Positions 32,985 through 41,241 of a DNA stretch of 46,552 nucleotides are shown in pieces. Origin of the DNA: Ideonella sp. (GTDB lineage Bacteria; Pseudomonadota; Gammaproteobacteria; Burkholderiales; Burkholderiaceae_C); assembly GCA_016721465.1 (NCBI GenBank), contig JADKIA010000018.1, positions 1 to 46,552 of the forward strand, written 5' to 3'. Each line of letters opens with the position of its first letter. The first letter of the stretch is position 1. Below the pieces are notes generated by a model. The model saw only the letters and a program-made list of their open reading frames with translations. It searched no databases and had not been told where the DNA came from. Made by a program: the position numbers and the translations under genes.

Positions 32985-34166
32985 ATGGACTTGAGCTACT
33001 CGGCCGAAGAACAGGCCTTTCGCGACGAGGTGCGGGCCTGGCTGGCCGCCAACCTGCCGGCCGACATCCGCGACAAGGTGGTGAACTACCAGCACCTGGC
33101 GAAGGCCGACTACCTGCGCTGGCACAAGATCCTGGCGGGCAAGGGCTGGTCGGTGCCGCACTGGCCGGTGGAGTGGGGTGGCACGGGCTGGAACATCACC
33201 CAGCGCTACATCTACGACGAGGAGTTCGGACTGGCCGGCGCGCCGGGGCTGCCACCCTTCGGCCCGGCGATGTGCGCCTCGGTGCTGCACCGCTTCGGCT
33301 CGCCGGAGCAGAAGGCGCGTTTCCTGCCGCGCATCCGCGAAGGCGATGACTTCTGGGTGCAGGGATATTCCGAGCCCGGTGCGGGCTCGGACCTGGCTGC
33401 GCTGAAGTGCCGCGCCGATCGCCAGGGGGATCACTACCTCGTCAACGGCCAGAAGATCTGGACCACCCTGGGCCACTATGGCGACTGGATCTTCTGCCTG
33501 GTGCGCACCGATGCGGCCGCGGAGAAGCGCCAGGAGGGCATCAGCTTCCTGCTGATCGACATGGCCACCAAGGGCATCACGGTGCGACCGCTGATCCTGA
33601 TGGATGGCGGGCACGAAGTGAACGAGGTGTTCTTCGACGACGTGAAGGTGCCGCTGGAGAACCTGGTGTTCGAAGAGAACAAGGGCTGGACCGTGGCCAA
33701 GTACCTGCTCGGCCACGAGCGCATGGGCTCGGGCCAGGTGGGCGCTTCGAAGCGCGAACTGGCCAAGCTGCGCGAACTGGCGGCGCGTGAGCAGAAGAAC
33801 GGCAAGCCGCTGCTCGACGACCCGCGTTTCCGCGACCGCTTGACGCGAGTGGAGGTGGAGCTGGCTGCGCTGGAGCTGACCTCGATGCGCTTCCTGGACA
33901 AGATGCGCCGCAGTGGCCAGCCGCCGGGCGCCGATGTCTCGATGCTCAAGATCCGCGGCACCGAGATCCAGCAGGCGATCACCGAGCTGATGATGCAGGC
34001 CGTGGGCCCGATGGCCCAGCCCTTCGTGGCCGTGGACAGCGGGGCCATCGACCACTTCACCTCGCGCCTGGCGCCGCGGTACTTCAATTTCCGCAAGGCC
34101 AGCATCTACGCCGGCTCCAACGAGATCCAGCGCAACATCATCGCCAAGATGACCTTGGGTCTGTGA
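32985..34166 (+). CDS. Acyl-CoA dehydrogenase, large (PimC-like) subunit
   Basis: The product has 393 residues with the usual ACAD build: N-terminal helices (SAEEQAFRDEVRAWL), the FAD/substrate strand WVQGYSEPGAGSDLAALKC, KIWTTLGHYGDWIFCLVRT and a C-terminal helical bundle with IYAGSNEIQRNII. At the place of the common catalytic Glu (YEG motif) there is Ala376. A Glu at residue 245 in LGHERMGSGQVG lies where isovaleryl-CoA dehydrogenase and heteromeric ACADs keep the base. AGGAG precedes ATG 32985. It likely forms a heteromer with the next gene and passes electrons to ETF. Confidence 0.92.
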   Translation: MDLSYSAEEQAFRDEVRAWLAANLPADIRDKVVNYQHLAKADYLRWHKILAGKGWSVPHWPVEWGGTGWNITQRYIYDEEFGLAGAPGLPPFGPAMCASVLHRFGSPEQKARFLPRIREGDDFWVQGYSEPGAGSDLAALKCRADRQGDHYLVNGQKIWTTLGHYGDWIFCLVRTDAAAEKRQEGISFLLIDMATKGITVRPLILMDGGHEVNEVFFDDVKVPLENLVFEENKGWTVAKYLLGHERMGSGQVGASKRELAKLRELAAREQKNGKPLLDDPRFRDRLTRVEVELAALELTSMRFLDKMRRSGQPPGADVSMLKIRGTEIQQAITELMMQAVGPMAQPFVAVDSGAIDHFTSRLAPRYFNFRKASIYAGSNEIQRNIIAKMTLGL

Positions 34167-34176
34167 GGGAATCGAC

Positions 34177-35292
34177 ATGAACTTCGAACTGACCGACGAG
34201 CAGCAACAACTGGCCGATTCCCTGGGCAAGTTTCTCGCCAACGAATACACCTTCGACAAGCGCAAGGCCATCGTGCTGTCGCCCAGCGGGGTGAGCGATG
34301 CGGTGTGGCGCACCTTTGCCGAAATGGGCCTGATCGCCATCGCGCTGCCCGAGGCCGATGGTGGCTTCGGTGGCGGGGCCGTGGACCTGATGGCCGCGAT
34401 GGAAGCCTGCGGCGAAGCCCTGGTGGTGGAGCCGCTGCTCGACAACGTCGGCCTGGCCGGCCGCCTGGTGGCGCGTGCCGGCAACGAGGCGCAACGCGCT
34501 GCGCTGCTGCCCGGCCTGATCGACGGCAGCCAGCGCCTGGCCTTCGCCAGCCTGGAGCCGGGCCGCCGCTACGAGCAGGCCGCGGCAAGCACCACCGCGC
34601 GCCCCGAGGGCGCGGGCTGGGTGCTCGACGGCGCCAAGTGCATGGTGGTGGGTGCGGCCACCGCGCACCGGCTCATCGTCTCGGCCCGCACCGGTGGTGG
34701 CACCAGCCTGTTCATCGTCGACGCGCAGGCACCTGGCGTGGGCCTGAATCCCAGTCGCACGGTGGACGGCCTGCGCGTCGCCGACCTGCGCCTGCAGGCC
34801 GTGGCGCTCGGTGCCGACGCGTTGCTGGGCCCGTTGAATGGTGCGTTGCCCCTGATCGACGAGGCGACCGACTTCGCCACCGCGCTGCTGTGCGCGGATG
34901 CCGTGGGCGCGATGAAGCACGCCAACGACGCCACGCTCGACTACCTGAAGACGCGCAAGCAGTTCGGCGTGCCCATCGCCAGCTTCCAGGTGCTGCAGCA
35001 CCGCATGGTGGAGATGTTCATCCAGGCCGAGCAGGCGCGCTCGATGGCCATCCTGGCCGCGGCCAAGGTGGACAGCGCCACCGATGCGCTGGAGCGTCGC
35101 CGAGCCGTGTCCCTGGCCAAGGTGAAGATCGCCGACGCGGCGCGCCAGATCAGCCAGGAGTCCGTGCAACTGCACGGTGGCATGGGCATGACCGAGGAGC
35201 TGAAGATCTCGCACACCTTCCGCCGCCTGACCATGGTCGCCCAACGTTTCGGTGACGCGGATCACCACCTGGAGCGTTTGGCCGCGCTGTAG
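34177..35292 (+). CDS. Acyl-CoA dehydrogenase, small (PimD-like) subunit
   Basis: The product has 371 residues. The fold is ACAD (FELTDEQQQLADSLGKFLANE, IALPEADGGFGGGAVDLM, RKQFGVPIASFQVLQHRMVEM, ESVQLHGGMGMTEELKISH). Neither catalytic Glu position is filled: the region aligning with the large-subunit Glu245 reads LLCADAVGAM, and the C-terminal 'YEG' motif is missing. This fits a non-catalytic or FAD-holding partner. GAGGGA precedes ATG 34177, 10 bp after the large-subunit stop, so equal synthesis is likely. Confidence 0.92.
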   Translation: MNFELTDEQQQLADSLGKFLANEYTFDKRKAIVLSPSGVSDAVWRTFAEMGLIAIALPEADGGFGGGAVDLMAAMEACGEALVVEPLLDNVGLAGRLVARAGNEAQRAALLPGLIDGSQRLAFASLEPGRRYEQAAASTTARPEGAGWVLDGAKCMVVGAATAHRLIVSARTGGGTSLFIVDAQAPGVGLNPSRTVDGLRVADLRLQAVALGADALLGPLNGALPLIDEATDFATALLCADAVGAMKHANDATLDYLKTRKQFGVPIASFQVLQHRMVEMFIQAEQARSMAILAAAKVDSATDALERRRAVSLAKVKIADAARQISQESVQLHGGMGMTEELKISHTFRRLTMVAQRFGDADHHLERLAAL

Positions 35293-35380
35293 ACTCCCCG
35301 CCGTGGTGGGCGCGCGGCCTGGCTTTCCGGGCATGCGCATGCGGGCCGGTCCCGGGCAGGGGCCGGCTCAACGACGCGGG

Positions 35381-36997
35381 ATGGGCACAGTGCAAACCAT
35401 CGAAGGCATCACCTTGACAGACCGCGACGGTGCATTGATTGCCCGTTGCCAGCCCACGGCCGATTCGCCCGGCATCAACCCCGCCGCGCTGCAGCAGCTG
35501 GTGCATTCGGCCGGTTTTGGTCGTTGGGCGCTGGTGCCCGATGCCTTGGCTGCGCTGGCGCTGCGTTGGGATGCCGGCGGCGAAGCCTTTGAAATCAAAC
35601 TTGCGCAGCGCGAGGACGCGCGGTTCAGCATCGAAGTGGCACGCGACGGGCTGGCGGCCTGGGTCAACCTCACCGCAGCCAAGGGCGGCAAGTCACCCGA
35701 GGTGGACGAAGTGGTGAAGGTGCTTCATGCGGCCGGCGTGGTGTTCGGCATCGATCAAGCCGCAGTGCAGCAGGCCTGCGCGGCCACCGTGGATGCGCAT
35801 GTGAAGGTGGCCGCCGCCAATCCCGCCGTCGACGGCGAGGACACGCAGTTCGAGTTGTTGGTCAGCGACACGCGCGTGCGTGCCCCCAAGGTCGATGAGC
35901 GCGGCCTGATCGACTACCACGAGCTGGGCGACATCCCCACCGTGAAGGCCGGCCAGCCGCTGATGCGCCGCCGGCCGCCGACACCCGGCACGCCGGGCAC
36001 CGACGTGCGCGGCGTGCCGATCCGGCCCAAACCCGGGCTGGACGAGCCCTTCGACACGCCCTTCGTCGGGGTGGCCCTGTTGGACAGCGATGCCAACCTG
36101 CTGTTGGCGCTGGACGCCGGGCAACCGGTGCACACCCGCTGCGGCGTGCACGTCGAGAACGTGCTGCAGCTCAAGGCCGTCAACATGGCCACCGGCAACA
36201 TCCACTTCGTCGGCACGGTCGAGGTCACCGGCGATGTGAGCCCGGGCATGAAGATCGAGGCCAGTGGCGACATCATCGTCAAGGGCATGGTCGACAACGC
36301 CCACCTCGAAGCCGGCGGCAGCGTGCAGGTGAGCGGTGGTGTCATCGCGCACTCGGCGGTGCGGGCCACGCATTCGGTGTCGGTGCGTTTCGTCGAGAAC
36401 TCGGCCATCCAGGCCGGCACCGCCATCGCGGTGGAGAACATGTCGGCACACAGTGACCTGCAGGCGCTGAACCAGATCCTGGTGGGCACCTCGGCCGGCG
36501 CGCGCGGCCGCCTGGTGGGCGGCCTGGCACGCGCCACGATGCTGGTGCGCGCCCCCACGCTGGGTGCGCCCGCGGCGGGGCTCACGCGCGTGCAGGTGGG
36601 CATCAACCCGGCGCTGGTGGCTCGGCACCAGACGCTGGACCGCGAGATCGAGCACGAGCATGAAGAGGCCGACAAGCTGGAGAAGATCGTGCACCACCTC
36701 GAAGTGCACGGTGACCCGCGCCACATGCTCGAGAAGGTGAAATCTGCCTGGCAGGCGGAGCTGCGCGAGTGGGGTCACCTGCTCGAGGAGAAGGCCGAAT
36801 TCGAGCACCAGCTGTCGCTGATCAACGATGCGCGTGTCGAGGTCACCGTGGGCGTGGCCGGCGACCTGGACCTGGCCTTCGGCAAGACCGTGCAGCAGGT
36901 GCGCCGCACGCTCGGCGCCGGTGCCTTCACCCGCGACGAGCACGACCGGCTGGTGTTCACCCCGGCCAGCGAGGGCAAGGGCGCCGAGGTGCTCTGA
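35381..36997 (+). CDS. DUF342 / FapA-family polymer-like protein
   Basis: The product has 538 residues. The central part (about residues 210-370) is the FapA/DUF342 right-handed beta-helix: LQLKAVNMATGNIHFVGTVE, VTGDVSPGMKIEASGDIIVK, GMVDNAHLEAGGSVQVSGGV, and RFVENSAIQAGTAIAVENMS. An N-terminal alpha/beta domain precedes it (DIPTVKAGQPLMRRRPPTPG is the usual junction), and a coiled coil follows (REIEHEHEEADKLEKIVHHLEVH ... EEKAEFEHQL). FapA-type proteins are linked to flagellar placement or envelope functions, but no flagellar gene is near. ATG 35381 is chosen; GTG 35390 is possible. It stands 88 bp after the ACAD operon, so it may be separate. Confidence 0.85.
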   Translation: MGTVQTIEGITLTDRDGALIARCQPTADSPGINPAALQQLVHSAGFGRWALVPDALAALALRWDAGGEAFEIKLAQREDARFSIEVARDGLAAWVNLTAAKGGKSPEVDEVVKVLHAAGVVFGIDQAAVQQACAATVDAHVKVAAANPAVDGEDTQFELLVSDTRVRAPKVDERGLIDYHELGDIPTVKAGQPLMRRRPPTPGTPGTDVRGVPIRPKPGLDEPFDTPFVGVALLDSDANLLLALDAGQPVHTRCGVHVENVLQLKAVNMATGNIHFVGTVEVTGDVSPGMKIEASGDIIVKGMVDNAHLEAGGSVQVSGGVIAHSAVRATHSVSVRFVENSAIQAGTAIAVENMSAHSDLQALNQILVGTSAGARGRLVGGLARATMLVRAPTLGAPAAGLTRVQVGINPALVARHQTLDREIEHEHEEADKLEKIVHHLEVHGDPRHMLEKVKSAWQAELREWGHLLEEKAEFEHQLSLINDARVEVTVGVAGDLDLAFGKTVQQVRRTLGAGAFTRDEHDRLVFTPASEGKGAEVL

Positions 36998-37022
36998 CCA
37001 CGCGCCGCGGGTGGCCGCCGGG

Positions 37023-38786
37023 CTACTTCGCTCGTGGCACGGTGCCTGTCATCTGCGCGGCCTGCAGGAAGTCGAAGTCCACGCCCCGGTCGGCTTGCGT
37101 CACGGTCTGCAGGAACAGCTTGCGATAGCCCCGGTCCGCCACGGGCTCGGTCACCGGGTTGTCCTGCATGCGCTGCGCCAGTTCGGTGTCGGAGACCAGC
37201 AGCGTGATCTCGCGGCGGCTCACGCTCAGCCGGATGCGGTCGCCGTTGCGCACCTGCGCCAGGGGCCCGCCGATGGCCGATTCGGGCGTCACGTGCAGCA
37301 CGATGGTGCCGAAGGCGGTGCCGCTCATGCGCCCGTCCGAGAGGCGCACCATGTCCTTCACCCCTGCGCGGGCCAGCTTGCGCGGGATGGGCAGGTAGCC
37401 CGCCTCGGGCATGCCGGGCGCGCCCTTGGGGCCGATGTTCTTCAGTACCAGCACGTCGTCGGCGCTCACGTCCAGGTCGTCGCGGTCAATGCGCCGGGCC
37501 AGGTCTTCGAGGTTGTCGAACACCACCGCGCGGCCAACATGCTCCATCAGCCGGGCATCGGCCGCCGACTGCTTGATGAGGGCGCCGCCCGGCGCCAAGT
37601 TGCCGCGCAGCACCGCAATGCCGCCCTGCGGGTAGAGGGGCGCGGCGATGCTGCGCACCACCTCCTGCTTGAAGCCGGGGCCGGCGCGCTCGATCTCCTC
37701 GCCCAGCGTGCGGCCGGTGACCGTCATCGCTTCCAGCCGCAGCAGGGGTCTGAGCTCACGCAGCAGCGTGGCCATGCCACCGGCGTGGTGGAAGTCTTCC
37801 ATGTAGTGCTGGCCAGAGGGTTTCAGGTCCAGCAGCACTGGGGTCTCGCGGCCCATGCGGTCCAGCGCGGCCAGGTCGATTTCCAACCCGACGCGGCCGG
37901 CGATGGCGGCCAGGTGCACGATGCCGTTGGTGCTGCCACCGATGGCCAGGAGGACGCGCATCGCGTTCTCGAACGCATCGGGCGTGAGGACCTGGGCGAT
38001 GCCCAGCCGCGCCTTGGCCATCTGCACCGCCTGCGCGCCAGTTTGCTCGGCGATGCGGAGGCGGTCGGCCGTCACCGCCGGGGGCGAGGCGCCACCGGGC
38101 AGCGTCATGCCCAGCGCCTCGGCGATGCAGGCCATGGTGCTGGCCGTGCCCATCACCGAGCAGGTGCCCACGCTGGCCACCAGCTGGTCATTCACCTCGT
38201 CTTTCTGCGCCGTGTCGATCTCACCGGCGCGGAACTTGCCCCAGTAGCGCCGGCAATCGGTGCAGGCGCCCACGCGCTCGCCACGGTGGCTGCCGGTGAG
38301 CATCGAGCCGGTGATGAGCTGGATGGCCGGGATGCCGGCCGAGGCCGCACCCATCAGTTGCGCGGGCACGGTCTTGTCGCAGCCGCCGATCAGCACCACC
38401 GCGTCCATGGGCTGCGCGCGGATCATCTCCTCGGTGTCCATCGACATCAGGTTGCGCAGAAACATGCTGGTGGGCGCCGCAAAGCTCTCGTGCACCGAGA
38501 TCGTCGGGAAGCGCATGGCCAGGCCGCCGGCCAGCATCACGCCGCGTTTCACGGCCTCGACCAACTGGGGCATGTTGCCGTGGCACGCGTTGTAGTCGCT
38601 GCCGGTGTCGGCGATGCCGATCACCGGGCGGTCCAGCGCCGCGTCGGTGAAACCCGCGCCCTTGATGAAGGCCTTGCGCAGGAACAGCGAGAACTCGCGG
38701 TCGCCGTAGCTGGTGAGGCCACGGTGCATGCCCTGCGCGGGCGTCGCAGCGGACAGGTCGGAACGATCGTCGGGGGTGTCGGGCAT
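37023..38786 (-). CDS. IlvD/Edd-family dehydratase, sugar-acid (pentonate) type
   Basis: The product has 587 residues. Fe-S cluster Cys positions are Cys68 (NACHGN), Cys136 (GGCDKT) and Cys209 (GTCSVMGTAST), as in the [2Fe-2S] L-arabinonate and D-xylonate dehydratases. The N terminus (GLTSYGDREFSLFLRKAFIKG) matches that branch rather than IlvD proper. The C terminus has the metal-binding loop VRLSDGRMSGTAFGTIVLHV. It would convert an aldonate into a 2-keto-3-deoxy acid. ATG 38786 is chosen over TTG 38807. It diverges from the dehydrogenase gene at 38913 with a 126-bp gap; with glucarate genes nearby, sugar-acid use is likely. The exact substrate is uncertain. Confidence 0.9.
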   Translation of the reverse strand: MPDTPDDRSDLSAATPAQGMHRGLTSYGDREFSLFLRKAFIKGAGFTDAALDRPVIGIADTGSDYNACHGNMPQLVEAVKRGVMLAGGLAMRFPTISVHESFAAPTSMFLRNLMSMDTEEMIRAQPMDAVVLIGGCDKTVPAQLMGAASAGIPAIQLITGSMLTGSHRGERVGACTDCRRYWGKFRAGEIDTAQKDEVNDQLVASVGTCSVMGTASTMACIAEALGMTLPGGASPPAVTADRLRIAEQTGAQAVQMAKARLGIAQVLTPDAFENAMRVLLAIGGSTNGIVHLAAIAGRVGLEIDLAALDRMGRETPVLLDLKPSGQHYMEDFHHAGGMATLLRELRPLLRLEAMTVTGRTLGEEIERAGPGFKQEVVRSIAAPLYPQGGIAVLRGNLAPGGALIKQSAADARLMEHVGRAVVFDNLEDLARRIDRDDLDVSADDVLVLKNIGPKGAPGMPEAGYLPIPRKLARAGVKDMVRLSDGRMSGTAFGTIVLHVTPESAIGGPLAQVRNGDRIRLSVSRREITLLVSDTELAQRMQDNPVTEPVADRGYRKLFLQTVTQADRGVDFDFLQAAQMTGTVPRAK

Positions 38787-38827
38787 CTCGGGGGCTCGTG
38801 GGCGCAAGCCTGGAATTTACGCCCCGT

Positions 38828-38864
38828 GCCGGAAGGGCGACGCGCCAACCCGCCAGCTTCCGGC
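38828..38864. promoter_or_regulatory. Inverted repeat in the divergent promoter gap
   Basis: GCCGGAAG (38828-38835) and CTTCCGGC (38857-38864) are perfect inverted halves, 21 bases apart. They lie between the divergent dehydratase and dehydrogenase genes. Possible operator for joint control; no regulator is assigned. Confidence 0.4.
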
Positions 38865-38912
38865 CCCGTGGCGCGAGAATCCCCGCATTCGCGCCTCAAG
38901 AAGGATTCCGGC

Positions 38913-39815
38913 ATGCAAGCCACCGCACAGCCCCCTCGCCAGATCGGCATGATCGGCATCGGCCTCATGGGCCACGGCATCGCCAGCAACCTGGTCAAGC
39001 ACGGCCACCGCCTGGCGGTGCTGGAACACCCCGGCAACCAGCCGCTGGAGGCGCTGAAGGCCGCGGGCGTCAGCACCCACGTGCGGGCCAGCGATCTGGC
39101 TGCGGCGAGCGAGGTGGTGATCCTGTGCGTCACCGGCTCGCCGCAGGTCGAGGCCGTGCTGCTGGGTGCGGACGGTGTGCTGCAGGGCCTGCGCCCGGGC
39201 GCGGTGGTGATCGATTGCTCCACCGCCATCCCCACCAGCACCGAGCGCATCGCGCAAGCGGTGCAGGCGGCCGGCGGGCGCTTTCTGGATGCGCCGATGA
39301 CTCGCACGCCCAAGGAGGCCGCCGAAGGCCGTCTCAATCTGCTGGTGGGCGGCGACAAGGCCCTGTTCGACGAATGCCGCCCACTGCTGGCCTGCTTTGC
39401 CGAGAACATCAGCCACGCCGGCGCGGTGGGCGCGGGGCACCGCATGAAGCTGCTGCACAACTACGTGTCGCTGGGCTTCGTGGCGCTGTTGTCGGAGGCG
39501 GCGGCCTGCGCGCAGCGTTCGGGCATCGCGCCCGAGGTGTTCGTCGACATCCTGGCCAAGGGCGGCGGCGGCGGCGTGGCGCTGGAGCGGCTGAAGCCCT
39601 TCCTGCTGAATGGCGACAACTCGTCGCTGCGCTTCGCCATGTCCAACGCGCAGAAGGATCTGGGCTACTACACCACCATGGCGGGCGACGCCGGCGCGGT
39701 GGGCGTGATTGCCGACGCGGTGTTGCGCACCTTCGCGCTGGGCGTGGCCGAGGGCGGGCCGCAGGCCGGCGTGCTGGACCTGGTAACGCTGCTGGCGACG
39801 CGCACGGCCGGCTGA
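38913..39815 (+). CDS. NAD(P)-dependent 3-hydroxyacid dehydrogenase (6PGDH/HIBADH family)
   Basis: The product has 300 residues. The dinucleotide-binding start is IGMIGIGLMGHGIASNLVKHG. The substrate loop reads DAPMTRTPKEAAEGRLNLLVGG, where most relatives have DAPVSGG, so the substrate differs from tartronate semialdehyde. The catalytic Lys lies in GHRMKLLHNYVSLGF with the conserved Asn four residues on. AAGAAGGA is well placed before ATG 38913. Its likely job is reduction or oxidation of a small 3-hydroxyacid in the same sugar-acid pathway as the divergent dehydratase. Exact substrate unknown. Confidence 0.88.
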   Translation: MQATAQPPRQIGMIGIGLMGHGIASNLVKHGHRLAVLEHPGNQPLEALKAAGVSTHVRASDLAAASEVVILCVTGSPQVEAVLLGADGVLQGLRPGAVVIDCSTAIPTSTERIAQAVQAAGGRFLDAPMTRTPKEAAEGRLNLLVGGDKALFDECRPLLACFAENISHAGAVGAGHRMKLLHNYVSLGFVALLSEAAACAQRSGIAPEVFVDILAKGGGGGVALERLKPFLLNGDNSSLRFAMSNAQKDLGYYTTMAGDAGAVGVIADAVLRTFALGVAEGGPQAGVLDLVTLLATRTAG

Positions 39816-39889
39816 TCACCCGCGGTTGCGCCACGGGCCCGGGCCGCGCTGACCGTGCCGGTCAGGTGGCCCGGATCGTCTGCCCACCC

Positions 39890-39901
39890 GGTAGCGCTGT
39901 C
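39890..39901 (+). promoter_or_regulatory. Imperfect LacI-type operator upstream of the regulator gene
   Basis: GGTAGCGCTGTC matches the 12-base palindrome GGTAGCGCTACC found twice before the binding-protein gene (10 of 12). It ends 31 bases before ATG 39933, so the regulator may weakly repress itself. Confidence 0.55.
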
Positions 39902-39932
39902 ATGGTCGGACGTGGTGGTGCCAGAATGCCCC

Positions 39933-40958
39933 ATGTCCACCGACGCCACGCCCCCCCGTCGCTCGCGGCGCCGCAGTGGTGCGGTCACCTTGCACGATGT
40001 GGCCAAGCTGGCCGGTGTGGCGCCGATCACCGCGTCGCGCGCGCTCAATCACCCCAAGCAGGTGTCCGCCGAGGTGCGGCAGAAAGTCAGCGACGCGGTG
40101 TCGCGCACCGGCTATGTGCCCAACCTGCTGGCCGGCGGCCTGGCCTCCACGCGCAGCCGACTGGTGGCCGCGCTGGTGCCCAGCATTTCCGGACCGGTGT
40201 TCCTGGCCACGGTGCAGGCGCTCACCGAGACCCTGGCCGAGCACGGCTACCAGATGATGTTGGGGCAGAGCGGCTACACCAACACCCGCGAGGACGCGCT
40301 GCTCGAAGCCATCATCGGCCGCCGCCCGGACGGCATCGTGCTCACCGGCATCATGCACTCTGCCGAGGGGCGCCGCCGCCTGATGGCCTCGGGCATTCCG
40401 GTGGTGGAGACCTGGGACCTGACGCCCACGCCGATCGACATGCTGGTGGGTTTCTCGCATGTCGACGTGGGGCATGCGGTGGCGCGATTCCTGCGCGACA
40501 AGGGCCGCACCCGCCTGGCGGCCGTGAGCGGCGATGACGAGCGCGCCCTGCGCCGGCTCGAGGCCTACCGGGCGGCCGCGCTGGCGTTGGGCCTGGCCGA
40601 GGTGCAGGCGGTGGTGGTGCCCGCGCCCACCACGCTGCGCAGTGGGCGCGACGCCCTGGCGCAGCTGCTCGAGCGGGGTGTGGACGCCGTGTTCTGCAGC
40701 TCCGACCAGCTCGCGCTGGGGGTCATGACCGAGGCGCAGGCGCGTGGCATCGCCATCCCGCAGCGCCTCAGCGTGGTCGGCTTCGGCGACCTGGAGATTG
40801 CCGCCGATCTGAACCCGGCGCTGACCACGGTGCGCATCAATGGCGCCGACATCGGCCGCCAGGCGGCGCGATTCATCATCGATCGCGCCGAGGGCCGCGA
40901 GGTGGCGCAGCGCATCGTCGACATCGGTTATTCCATCGTCGATCGACACAGCGCCTGA
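39933..40958 (+). CDS. LacI-family transcriptional regulator
   Basis: The product has 341 residues. The DNA-binding start is VTLHDVAKLAGVAPITASRALNHPKQVSAEVRQKV with the hinge helix GYVPNLLAGGLASTRS. A periplasmic-binding-protein-like sensor domain follows (LVAALVPSISGPVFLATVQALTETLAEHGYQMMLG ... DAVFCSSDQLALGVMTEA ... VVGFGDLEIAADLNPALTTV). It resembles the GntR (gluconate) branch of LacI regulators. It probably represses the Bug/gudD operon through the palindromes at 41174-41211 and responds to a sugar acid. ATG 39933 is chosen because the HTH begins there; the frame extends 78 bases further up. Its stop overlaps an inverted-repeat element. Confidence 0.93.
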   Translation: MSTDATPPRRSRRRSGAVTLHDVAKLAGVAPITASRALNHPKQVSAEVRQKVSDAVSRTGYVPNLLAGGLASTRSRLVAALVPSISGPVFLATVQALTETLAEHGYQMMLGQSGYTNTREDALLEAIIGRRPDGIVLTGIMHSAEGRRRLMASGIPVVETWDLTPTPIDMLVGFSHVDVGHAVARFLRDKGRTRLAAVSGDDERALRRLEAYRAAALALGLAEVQAVVVPAPTTLRSGRDALAQLLERGVDAVFCSSDQLALGVMTEAQARGIAIPQRLSVVGFGDLEIAADLNPALTTVRINGADIGRQAARFIIDRAEGREVAQRIVDIGYSIVDRHSA

Positions 40959-41062
40959 TACCGACTTGCATTCAACGCGCTAACTTCGTTGCTTCGCCTT
41001 GCCGTGCTACAGCACTGTCTGCGGCTTCGCGCCTATTTATCGCATTGACTGCAAATCGGTAT
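40958..41062. repeat. 105-bp inverted-repeat element (MITE- or REP-like)
   Basis: The ends are ATACCGACTTGCA (40958-40970) and TGCAAATCGGTAT (41050-41062), inverse complements at 12 of 13 bases. The interior holds further partial pairing (GTGCTACAGCAC; CTTCG/CGAAG-like parts). It begins on the last base of the regulator stop codon. No gene inside. The shape suggests a small mobile or palindromic repeat rather than a simple terminator. Confidence 0.6.
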
Positions 41063-41173
41063 GAGCGGTCGCGCAGGCGCTGCCGGGCCTGCGCCCATTG
41101 GCCGGTGGGCCGGCTCGATCTGCGGGTAAACCCCAGCCGCGCCCTTGATCTGGAGCCCTTGTCGCGAAGCTTG

Positions 41174-41211
41174 GGTAGCGCTACCATACTTGCCAATTTG
41201 GTAGCGCTACC
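41174..41211. promoter_or_regulatory. Twin palindromic LacI-family operators
   Basis: GGTAGCGCTACC is perfect at 41174-41185 and again at 41200-41211, centres 26 bases apart. A central CG in an even palindrome is standard for LacI-family sites. They lie 31-68 bases before ATG 41242, over the expected promoter, so binding would block the operon. A 26-base spacing is about two and a half helical turns, placing the dimers on opposite faces. Confidence 0.88.
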
Positions 41212-41241
41212 GATCGATTCGCGATCCCCAAGGAGAAACCC

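Noticed and set aside
30618..34484. Long minus-strand open frame running under the thiolase and acyl-CoA dehydrogenase genes
   Set aside because: Only the first 960 bases on the left (30618-31577) are a real gene; the rest is His/Arg/Gln/Gly-rich antisense without motifs.
36828..38880. Long plus-strand open frame opposite the IlvD/Edd dehydratase
   Set aside because: It is the antisense of a clear enzyme gene; only its far end (from 38913) is the dehydrogenase gene.
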